Shown: positions 54,651 through 62,900 of the stretch, piece by piece
Layout: every line of letters starts with the position of its first letter
Numbering within the stretch: the first letter of the stretch is position 1
Assembly (NCBI GenBank): GCA_022565595.1
Contig: JAIUML010000020.1
Coordinates: 20,829-84,828 of the forward strand
Direction of reading: 5' to 3'
Origin: Saccharospirillum sp.
Lineage (GTDB): Bacteria > Pseudomonadota > Gammaproteobacteria > Pseudomonadales > Natronospirillaceae
Length of the DNA stretch: 64,000 nucleotides
Translations under genes and position numbers: made by a program
Notes under the pieces: model-generated
The model's input: only the letters and a program-made list of their open reading frames with translations
What the model was told of the DNA's origin: nothing
The model's database searches: none

Positions 54651-55913
54651 TCAATCAGGGATGGATTCCAGCGCGAACTGCTGTTCGATGCTTTCACGTT
54701 GCCGCACCAGATGGTACCGACCTCCATCGACCAGCACTTCGGCCGGGCGGCTGCGTGTATTGTAGTTTGAAGCCATGACCATACCATAGGCTCCGGCGGA
54801 CATCACCGCCAACAGATCTCCCGGCGCCAGTGACAGCTTGCGTTGCTTGCCGAGAAAATCACCGGTTTCGCAGACAGGACCGACAATATCCCACTCGGCA
54901 ACAGTGCCTTCGTTGTGCTGACGCACCGGACGGATGTCCATCCAGGCCTGATAAAGCGCCGGGCGTATCTGGTCGTTCATGCCCGCATCGACAATGGCAA
55001 AGGCATGGCCGCTGTTGTGTTTCAGATATTCGACGCGCGTCAACAGGGTGCCGGCGTTGGCCACAATGCTGCGGCCCGGCTCCAGAATCAGCGCCAGATC
55101 ACGCTGCTTGAGGTGGCTGAGCACACTCGCCATGTACTGGCCGATGTCCGGCTCGCGTTCATTGGCCTGATACTGCACACCCAGGCCACCGCCCAGGTCG
55201 ACATGATCCAGCCGAATGCCGGCCTCGGCCAGCCGATCCACCAGAGCAAGGATACGGTCGACGGCATCAGCGAAGGGCTCAACGTTCAGAATTTGAGAGC
55301 CTATATGGCAATCCACACCACTGACACGGACATTGGGCAGGGCAGCGGCATGCTGGTAAATCTGTAGGGCCTGGTCGATTCCCACACCAAACTTGTTCTC
55401 TTTCAGTCCAGTGGAAATGTAGGGGTGTGTCTGGGCATCGACATCGGGGTTTACCCGCAAAGAAATGGGTGCCACCTTGCCGACTTCGCCAGCAACCCGG
55501 TTCAGCCGCTCCAGCTCTGCTTCGGATTCAACATTGAAGCAATGAATGCCAAGCTCCAGAGCACGACGCATCTCATGCGCTTGTTTGGCAACACCGGAAA
55601 ACACGATTTTGGCCGGGTCGCCGCCCGCAGCCAGTACCCGCTCCAGCTCTCCCAGGCTGACAATGTCGAAACCAGCGCCACGTTTGGCGAGGAGATTGAG
55701 CACTGCCAGGTTGGAATTGGCCTTGACCGCATAGCAGATCAGACCAGGGTGATCACCCAGACCATTCAAATAGGCATCAAATTGACGTTCGATGGACGCT
55801 TTCGAGTAGACATAAAGCGGCGTACCAAAGCGCTCGGCCAGCTCCGCCAAGGGGGTGGATTCGATGCAAAGGTCGTGCTGCTGGTAATGAAATACCGGAG
55901 TCGGGTTCGTCAT
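54651..55913 (-). CDS. lysA: Diaminopimelate decarboxylase
   Basis: A 420-residue PLP enzyme, last step of lysine synthesis. PLP lysine in [19 protein letters not shown], substrate/PLP loop [31 protein letters not shown] (as [12 protein letters not shown]), [21 protein letters not shown], and [17 protein letters not shown] with the catalytic Cys. ATG 55913 gives [15 protein letters not shown]. 10 bp after lptM and 7 bp before dapF, so one operon. Confidence 0.96.
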   Translation of the reverse strand: MTNPTPVFHYQQHDLCIESTPLAELAERFGTPLYVYSKASIERQFDAYLNGLGDHPGLICYAVKANSNLAVLNLLAKRGAGFDIVSLGELERVLAAGGDPAKIVFSGVAKQAHEMRRALELGIHCFNVESEAELERLNRVAGEVGKVAPISLRVNPDVDAQTHPYISTGLKENKFGVGIDQALQIYQHAAALPNVRVSGVDCHIGSQILNVEPFADAVDRILALVDRLAEAGIRLDHVDLGGGLGVQYQANEREPDIGQYMASVLSHLKQRDLALILEPGRSIVANAGTLLTRVEYLKHNSGHAFAIVDAGMNDQIRPALYQAWMDIRPVRQHNEGTVAEWDIVGPVCETGDFLGKQRKLSLAPGDLLAVMSAGAYGMVMASNYNTRSRPAEVLVDGGRYHLVRQRESIEQQFALESIPD

Positions 55914-55923
55914 GAGAAACTGG

Positions 55924-56052
55924 TCAGTCCTGGCGTTGGTCGATAAAGGTCGCAGAGTCATCCGGGAGAAAGAGATCGCCTTTCTGGCCACAACCAGCCA
56001 GGCTTGCCACGGCAACCAGGCAAAACAGGCAACTCATCAGCAACACTCGCAT
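55924..56052 (-). CDS. lptM: LptM (YifL/LppL) small lipoprotein
   Basis: A 42-residue gene. The sequence starts MRVLLMSCLFCLVAVASLAG and continues CGQKGDLFLP, with the lipobox LAGC and the conserved GCGQKG(D/P)L(Y/F)LP motif of LptM, which helps assemble the LptD/LptE translocon for LPS in E. coli. It sits directly before lysA-dapF, the conserved position of this gene. Lipidated Cys is residue 21. Length is somewhat short but normal for truncated-tail versions. Confidence 0.9.
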   Translation of the reverse strand: MRVLLMSCLFCLVAVASLAGCGQKGDLFLPDDSATFIDQRQD

Positions 56053-56220
56053 CGGATCGGTCTCGAAGAGGGGTTTGTCGGACACACAGTATACGTGACC
56101 AAAGCCGCAGGCCCAATGCTGAATCCGGGTTCTTTGTCACCTGATGTGTTTGAACCAGAGCGCAGACCCGGCCAGGATTCGCCGCTATACTTGGCGCGTT
56201 CTCAAAATCAGGAGTCAAGC

Positions 56221-56787
56221 GTGAAGCGGATTGGACTTTACCTGTTGTGTAGTTGCCTCACGACGGCGGCGTATGCAGAAGTGAAAATGTACAATGTCGC
56301 GGTAGCGACATCTGTCGGCAGTGCCCTGTTGATCAACGCTGCCCGTGCTTCTCAGGCTGGTTTTGACGCCGGCTGGGGCGACGGTAAAAACCGAGGGCGA
56401 TTGCTGCTGGTTTGGGACCTGCCCATGTCCGTAGACTACGGCCCGCTCACCATTCAAAGCGGCTTTGAACTGGGCATGGGCCAGACCAGCTATAAGGATG
56501 AAGACCAGATCAGCGTCAATGGTACGCCGCTTTTCAACTGGTATTGGCCAATGGGGCCGGTGGAAGGTGTGTTCGAAACCGGCCTCGGCGTCGCCTGGCT
56601 CAGTTCAACAGAATTGGGCCCCTGGCAATACAGCACCCACCTTCAATTCAGCCAGATTTTCGGTCTTGGCCTCAAATGGCAGGATTGGCAGCTTGGCTGG
56701 CGTTACCAGCATGTATCGAATGGGAATGTCAAAAAGCCCAATAATGGGCAGGATTTTTATGGTTTTGCTGTTAAATACCATTATTGA
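56221..56787 (+). CDS. pagL: PagL-like lipid A 3-O-deacylase
   Basis: A 188-residue outer-membrane barrel protein, start GTG 56221 with AGGAG upstream. Signal MKRIGLYLLCSCLTTAAYA, then alternating strands. The C-terminal block RYQHVSNGNVKKPNNGQDFYGF carries H164 and S166 in the HxS spacing of PagL; twelve residues after the Ser, where I recall PagL having the catalytic Glu, there is D178. PagL removes the 3-O acyl chain of lipid A. Divergent from lptM-lysA. Activity is inferred; Asp for Glu may alter it. Confidence 0.78.
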   Translation: MKRIGLYLLCSCLTTAAYAEVKMYNVAVATSVGSALLINAARASQAGFDAGWGDGKNRGRLLLVWDLPMSVDYGPLTIQSGFELGMGQTSYKDEDQISVNGTPLFNWYWPMGPVEGVFETGLGVAWLSSTELGPWQYSTHLQFSQIFGLGLKWQDWQLGWRYQHVSNGNVKKPNNGQDFYGFAVKYHY

Positions 56788-56914
56788 GCGCTCAATGACT
56801 GTGGGTTTACCTCATAGAGCATCCAATACCGAGATCAACCTTTAGCAAAGACTGTATGTCCGGCGTTTCATTCACTACACTAACGTCAGCCTATGCCTCG
56901 ATTGTTGCCTTTTG

Positions 56915-57622
56915 ATGTCGAATAACAAGCAGTTTGACCACAATTACACACTTTCAAGGCGTGGCTTTTTGGGCGCTTTTGCCGCCGCCAGTCTCTATGT
57001 GCTGCTCCCACCAGCCAATAGCTCTTCGCTGATTACAATCAATGAGTCTGCCATGCGTGCTTTTGTGATGAGTCGTTATGGCAATGCTGGGCTGCGCGTG
57101 CTCAATAGATGGTTCGCTCATTTGGACAACGCCCGTCCAAACGCGGAAATAGAGCAGTTGAAGCTGGTTAATGATTACTTTAACCAGGAAGTCCGCTGGG
57201 TTGACGATATTTACAACTGGGGCGAGGCTGATTTTTGGGCGACTCCGCTCGAGACTCTGATAAAAGGGCAGGGCGACTGCGAAGACTACAGTATTGGCAA
57301 ATACATCTCTCTGTTGCTTTTGGGAGTGGCTAACGCAAAGCTTCGGCTGATATATGTACAGGCACAATTTGCAGGCAGATCTCAAGCTCATATGGTGTTG
57401 GGTTACTACTCATCACCGTCGGCGGAGCCCTTGATTCTGGACAATATCAACCCGCGGCTAACGCCCTCCAGCCTGCGTCCAGATTTAACACCTGTGTTCA
57501 GCTTCAATATTCAAGGGTTGTGGATAGGTGGTGGTCAGGAGTCGGCGGCTGATCCAACAGCAAGGCTCTCCCGGTGGCGCAATGTGTTGGCGCGTATGCG
57601 AGATGAGGGTTTTATTTTGTGA
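56915..57622 (+). CDS. lapG: LapG periplasmic cysteine protease (BTLCP)
   Basis: A 235-residue transglutaminase-like cysteine protease. Catalytic triad C122 in GQGDCEDYS, H159 in QAHMVLGY and D176 in ILDNINP. The N-terminus (SRRGFLGAFAAASLYVLLPP) resembles a twin-arginine signal. LapG cleaves the N-terminal region of LapA-type adhesins at low c-di-GMP, releasing the cell; it is held inactive by LapD. Start ATG 56915 (TTG 56912 also in frame). Followed 40 bp later by lapD, with the adhesin gene nearby on the opposite strand. Confidence 0.92.
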   Translation: MSNNKQFDHNYTLSRRGFLGAFAAASLYVLLPPANSSSLITINESAMRAFVMSRYGNAGLRVLNRWFAHLDNARPNAEIEQLKLVNDYFNQEVRWVDDIYNWGEADFWATPLETLIKGQGDCEDYSIGKYISLLLLGVANAKLRLIYVQAQFAGRSQAHMVLGYYSSPSAEPLILDNINPRLTPSSLRPDLTPVFSFNIQGLWIGGGQESAADPTARLSRWRNVLARMRDEGFIL

Positions 57623-57662
57623 AAAACAGGAACAGGCAGGTATCAACCGGGGGTGAGCAAAA

Positions 57663-59576
57663 ATGTCGTTAATTAAACAGCTATGGATTGGCATTGTTGT
57701 GCTGATGCTGATCGCCTTCGGTGGCAGTTTTGTGGTCAGTACGCTGACCGGGAAACTCTACCTGGAGCAGCAGATCCAGTTAAAGAATATGGATAACGTG
57801 ACAGCACTGGCGCTTTCTTTGTCGCAGATGGAAAAAGACCTGGTAAGACTGGAGTTGCTGATTTCAGCTCAGTTTGATGTGGGTCATTACGAGTGGATCA
57901 CGCTGACCTCTCCCGATGATGAACTGCTCGTTGAACGCCGGCAGCAACAGGACCTGACGTTTTCTGCACCCGCCTGGTTCCATCGTTTGATTCCGCTGGA
58001 GGTAGAGCCGGCGTCTGCGATGATTCAGGATGGCTGGCAGCAGTTTGGCGAATTAAGCCTGAATAGTCACACCGGCTATGCAATTGATAATCTTTGGGAT
58101 GGAACCATTCGAATGGTTTTCTGGTTCCTCGCGGTAAGTCTTGCCGCTGGACTATTTGGAACCTATTTCTTAAGAACAGTCGCCAGACCACTGGACTCAG
58201 TGGTTACACAAGCAGAAGCCATAGGCGAGCGTCGTTTTATCTTTTCCGATGAGCCGAAAACACAAGAGTTTCGGCGCCTGGTAAGCGCCATGAATCGCCT
58301 GTCTCACCGGGTTCGAGCCATGCTCGAAAGAGAAGCGCAACAACTGGAAAAAATGCGCGTTGAACTTCAACACGATGCCTTAACGGGCCTGCCAAACAGA
58401 ACCTTTTTTATGGCTAAGCTTGAGCAGTTTGTTAGTAGTGACGAGTCTGAACAGGCGGGTGTTTTTATTATTGTTCGAGTTCTTGATTTGAACACAATAA
58501 ACACTTTGCTGGGGCATAGAGAGGCTGATGAGATTCTAATCCGCATTGCTGCCGAGGTTGCGTCTGTTACAAGCGAGTATGAAGTCAGCTTTGTCGGGCG
58601 TTTGAATGGAAGCGATTTCGCTTTACTTGTTGCTCAGCGGCATCTTACCGAAGCTGTACCTGAGGCACTGAGGCAGAAGCTCAATAACCTGGTTGCCGAA
58701 ATGGAAGACCAGGTTTCACTCAGCCTGCCTATGGCGTGCTGTGAGATTAATCCAGGTGTAAGCAGGGCGGCTTTACTGGCAAGTGCAGATGGCGCCCTGG
58801 CCTCGGCGGAAATAAAGGGGAATCAGGGGTGGCATAGTGCCAGGGCCGGCCAGTCCGCTCACCGACGTACGGAGTTGGAAGAGTGGCGTACGGTTATATC
58901 TCGGATGTTGGATGATGATGACGTCGTACTTGGCCATTTCCCGGTAAAAGCGCTAGATGGTTCCATCGTGCAAGTTGAATGCCCAGTTCGTATGCATCTG
59001 GATGGAGAGCTGCGACACGCAGCCTACTTCTTGCCGTGGGTCAGTCGTCTCGGTGCCTTGCCAAAAATGGATATCAAGGTTATTAAAAAGGCGATCTCAG
59101 GTTTGGTTGAGGAGAGTTCAGAGGCAGTGAACGCCATCAATGTCTCAACAGAAACGTTGCTTGATCCATCAGCGAGAGAAGAGTTATTGGCTGTCATTCG
59201 CTCCAATGGCAGTATCGCACCCTTACTGGCTTTGGAGTTCAGTCAGGCAACTGTTATTCGATACCCGGACGCCTTCAGATTAATGTGTAGTGAATTAAAG
59301 GCGCTCGGCTGTCAGGTCGGAGTGAAACACGTTGGTGATAACCTCTCTCGTATCAGTCAATTGCACGATCTTGGGCTGGACTATATCAAGATTGATGGTG
59401 TTCTAAGCCGAAATATAGCCGAAAGCAAAGAGCAGCAAGTCTTTATTCGTGGACTCTGCACCTTGGGGCATTCATTGGGGATTAACATGATTGCTGTGAG
59501 TGTGACCTCGTCGGAGGAGCAGGCTGTACTGAAGGATTTGGGTATTGATGCAATAACTGGCCCTTTTGTGGCATAG
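57663..59576 (+). CDS. lapD: LapD-type c-di-GMP receptor
   Basis: A 637-residue inner-membrane receptor. Membrane helix ~7-29, periplasmic LapD/MoxY-type domain ~30-155 (LVRLELLISAQFDVGHYEWITLTSPDDELL), helix ~157-176, HAMP ~176-230, degenerate GGDEF ~235-395 (RLNGSDF in place of GGDEF) and degenerate EAL ~400-637 with no EAL motif. Thus a binder of c-di-GMP rather than an enzyme: at high c-di-GMP it sequesters LapG. Next to lapG as usual. Confidence 0.92.
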   Translation: MSLIKQLWIGIVVLMLIAFGGSFVVSTLTGKLYLEQQIQLKNMDNVTALALSLSQMEKDLVRLELLISAQFDVGHYEWITLTSPDDELLVERRQQQDLTFSAPAWFHRLIPLEVEPASAMIQDGWQQFGELSLNSHTGYAIDNLWDGTIRMVFWFLAVSLAAGLFGTYFLRTVARPLDSVVTQAEAIGERRFIFSDEPKTQEFRRLVSAMNRLSHRVRAMLEREAQQLEKMRVELQHDALTGLPNRTFFMAKLEQFVSSDESEQAGVFIIVRVLDLNTINTLLGHREADEILIRIAAEVASVTSEYEVSFVGRLNGSDFALLVAQRHLTEAVPEALRQKLNNLVAEMEDQVSLSLPMACCEINPGVSRAALLASADGALASAEIKGNQGWHSARAGQSAHRRTELEEWRTVISRMLDDDDVVLGHFPVKALDGSIVQVECPVRMHLDGELRHAAYFLPWVSRLGALPKMDIKVIKKAISGLVEESSEAVNAINVSTETLLDPSAREELLAVIRSNGSIAPLLALEFSQATVIRYPDAFRLMCSELKALGCQVGVKHVGDNLSRISQLHDLGLDYIKIDGVLSRNIAESKEQQVFIRGLCTLGHSLGINMIAVSVTSSEEQAVLKDLGIDAITGPFVA

Positions 59577-59581
59577 CCCAG

Positions 59582-59908
59582 TTAAATATCCATGCCATCA
59601 TCTTCATCCAGTAGCCTCAGGTTGCTGTGCCTTGTGCGAAGGTGATGGCGATCATTCAACTTCCTCTGAGCTTCAGGAGGTAAGTCAGTAAAACGTATTA
59701 TTTGCCGATCGATTAGAAGATCGATTACATCTTCAAGAACACGAGACATTTCCAGATCTGATTGAACAAAATCCGGTTTTTCCTTCTGGCGAATAGATTC
59801 AATAAACACCTTTAATTGAGCGTCTTCATCATCTATTTTTTCAAAATCTGTCAGTGCTTCAGAGCTGATAGCCGTAACATGACCTTTTTTATCTCGCTTT
59901 ACATACAT
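59582..59908 (-). CDS. Small conserved hypothetical protein
   Basis: A 108-residue acidic protein (MYVKRDKKGHVTAISSEALTDFEKIDDEDAQLKVFIES, DLEMSRVLEDVIDLLIDRQIIRFTDLPPEAQRKL). I recall similar small proteins in pseudomonads, sometimes labelled tryptophan-synthase-beta-like, but the function is unknown and the label is not supported. No signal or membrane segment. It lies between lapD (convergent, 5-bp gap) and the adhesin gene, and is transcribed in the same direction as the adhesin. Confidence 0.7.
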   Translation of the reverse strand: MYVKRDKKGHVTAISSEALTDFEKIDDEDAQLKVFIESIRQKEKPDFVQSDLEMSRVLEDVIDLLIDRQIIRFTDLPPEAQRKLNDRHHLRTRHSNLRLLDEDDGMDI

Positions 59909-59921
59909 GAAAGGTTGATTC

Positions 59922-59966
59922 CAAAAAAATAAAGGGATCTGCTAACAGAAGCAGCGGACCCCTTTT
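59922..59966 (-). terminator. Terminator at the end of the adhesin gene
   Basis: On the minus strand an imperfect stem AAAGGGGTCCGCTGC/GCAGATCCCTTT (with a one-base bulge) is followed by ATTTTTTT. It lies 12 bp beyond the adhesin stop and before the small downstream gene. Confidence 0.75.
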
Positions 59967-59978
59967 TCCCGAAGGCAG

Positions 59979-62900
59979 TTACGAGTCGATGTTTAGCTGG
60001 CCATTGTTCAGAAGGGTTTGAATAAACTCTTCTGATGTCTGGCCGGACCCCATGGTAATACCCTGTAAGGTAATAACCTGGTCGGCATTGTCTGAGTTAT
60101 TGCTCAGGTTGCCCTCATGGTTAATGTACAAAATCGTATCATCGCCACTTGTTTCGGCCAGAATATAGTCGAGCAAGTTGGACTCGTCTTCACCCAAGAG
60201 TAAGTCGGCCAAGTCTAGTCTATCCGCCTCGCCAGAGCCAGTGTACACGCCAAGAGTAAAATCTGTGATTACATCCTGGGCCGGTGTAGAACTGGTGCCT
60301 TGATCACCCAGCTCCCAGCGGAAAACATCAGCGCCACCGTTCCCGGTCAATGTCATGTCGTTCGGGCCTGCAACGATGATTTCATTATCTCCCGTACCTA
60401 CAAATTCATCGACAAGGCTGCTTCCTCCAATGAAGTCAGATGGGGCTGTTCCTTCATTGACAATGACCACTTTCACAGGATCACTTGTGTTTCCTGCCTC
60501 ATCGGTAACGGCATACTGGAACTCTGCAGGGGGGGCCTCTAAATCGACAAACTGAATTTCTTGTAAGAAATATTCACTGTTGTCGTTAGTTTTGGTGCCG
60601 CCGTCTGGATACTCCGTGGCAGTAAACCGTAGCTGATCAAAGACTACACCCGAAAGGGTAAAGGCACCACTGCCACCCGGCGTACTTTCAACACCTACAG
60701 AAGGATCAAAGCCACCATTTGCGGGGGTGAAATCGATAGGAACCCCGTCTATTGTCTCACCACTTCCGCTAGTAAAAGTCCAGCTGCCGACGCTCTGCCC
60801 ATTCAGGAATGCCTCGACTCGACCAGCCTCACCTGTGGATTCATTTGGCCAGAGGCCACTAACCGTTATTGTTGCATCTTTAGCCGGGTTGCTAAAATTG
60901 ACCACTATGGTTTCAGTTGCACCATTACGGTAACCCAACTGTGCTGGTGCATGAGCTGCATCTGGAGGCGAGCCATCAAAACTGTCTGCACTGTCGACAC
61001 CCATCCCGCGGTTATCGAACGTCAGGAAATCTCCCTTAGCTCCCAGGTAATCATAACCGTGAATGGTGACACCGTGTTGCTGCCACGCGCTCAGGTTCGC
61101 TCCTGGCCCACCTATGGTAAATGATTCGTTACTGGCAGCGGCATCCAACTGCTCTTTGGTTGCTGCCCAATAAAATTCAGTATTAATATTGAATGAATCT
61201 GCTGGTAGTTCGCTGATGGGTGATGCTTCACCGCTTTCACTTATCACGTAAAGTGTGCCGAAGGAAGGCAGCTCAGTCAGGTTGAAGACAAGGTTGCTTT
61301 CACTGGACTGGTTATCTTCTCCGCCCAGTGTTGCTGAAGACTCCTGCACGATTGGATCCGATAGACCAGCCTCGTCCGCATCAACACCACCACCTATAGA
61401 TATTTTTTTATACAAAATAATATCGTCTGGCAGGAAGGCAAGTGAACCAGCATTGGCAGTTGTTAAAACCGGGTCGGCGATAGGGGCAGTAGCATCAATG
61501 GTGCCATCGTCATTGGCGTTTGCAGTATTGCCCACCGCATCACTGACGCTGGCGTCTACTGAATAGTCGCCTTCCGCCAGAGGTGTAGTGACATCCGCAC
61601 TCCAGGTGCCGTCTGGCTGGACCACGGCGGTCAACGTCTGTTCAACGTTACTGGCATCGGTAACAACTACAGTGACGGTGGCGCCGATTTCATCGGAGGT
61701 ACCGGTGATGGTGGGTGTCGTGTCGTTAGAATCAGGAGCATCCACGGTCAGCGTCGGTGCCGTCGTGTCGATAGTGCCATTATCATTGGCATTGGCAGTA
61801 TTACCCACGGCATCACTGACGCTGGCATCGACACTGTAAGTGCCCTCGGCCAATGGTGCAGTGACATCGACGCTCCAGGTGCTGTCGGGTTGCACTACTG
61901 CAGTGAGAGTTTGCTCAGCATTGTTGGCATCGGTCACCACCACGGTAACAGTAGCGCCGACTTCATCGGAAGTACCGGTAATGGTCGGAGCAGTGTCGTT
62001 GCTGTCGGGAGCGTCCACGGTCAGCGTCGGCGCGGTCAGATCGATGGTACCGTTGTCATTGGCGTTAGCAGTATTGCCCACGGCATCACTGACGCTGGCA
62101 TCGACACTGTAAGTGCCCTCGGCTAATGGTGTAGTGACATCGACGCTCCAGGTGCCGTCGGGCTGGACTTCGGTGGTCAGGGTTTGCTCGACATTATTCG
62201 CATCGGTCACAACCACCGTCACGGTTGCACCGATTTCATCCGAAGTACCGGTGATGGTCGGAGAGGTGTTGTTGCTGTCGGGCGCGTCCAAGGTTAGCGT
62301 CGGTGCTGTGACATCAATGGTGCCATCATCATTGGCATTGGCAGTATTGCCCACCGCATCACTGACGCTGGCGTCTACTGAATAGTCGCCTTCGGCCAGC
62401 GGTGTGGTGACATCCACACTCCATGTGCCGTCAGGCTGGACTTCGGTCGTCAGGGTTTGCTCGAAATTATTCGCATCGGTCACAACCACCGTCACGGTTG
62501 CACCGATTTCATCCGAAGTACCGGTGATGGTCGGAGAAGTGTTGTTGCTGTCGGGCGCATCCAAGGTTAGCGTCGGCGCGGTCAGATCGATAGTACCGTC
62601 GTCATTGGCATTTGCAGTATTACCCACGGCATCACTGACGCTGGCGTCGACGCTATAGTCGCCCTCGGCCAGCGGTGTAGTGACATCCACACTCCAGGTG
62701 CCATCCGGTTGGACTACGGCAGTCAACGTCTGATCATCGCCATTGGCGTCGGTTACAACCACGGTAACAGTAGCGCCGATTTCATCGGAGGTACCGCTAA
62801 TGGTGGGTGTCGTGTCGTTAGAATCTGGGGCATCCACGGTCAGCGTTGGCGCCGTCGTGTCGATAGTGCCATCATCGTTCGCATTGGCAGTATTGCCCAC

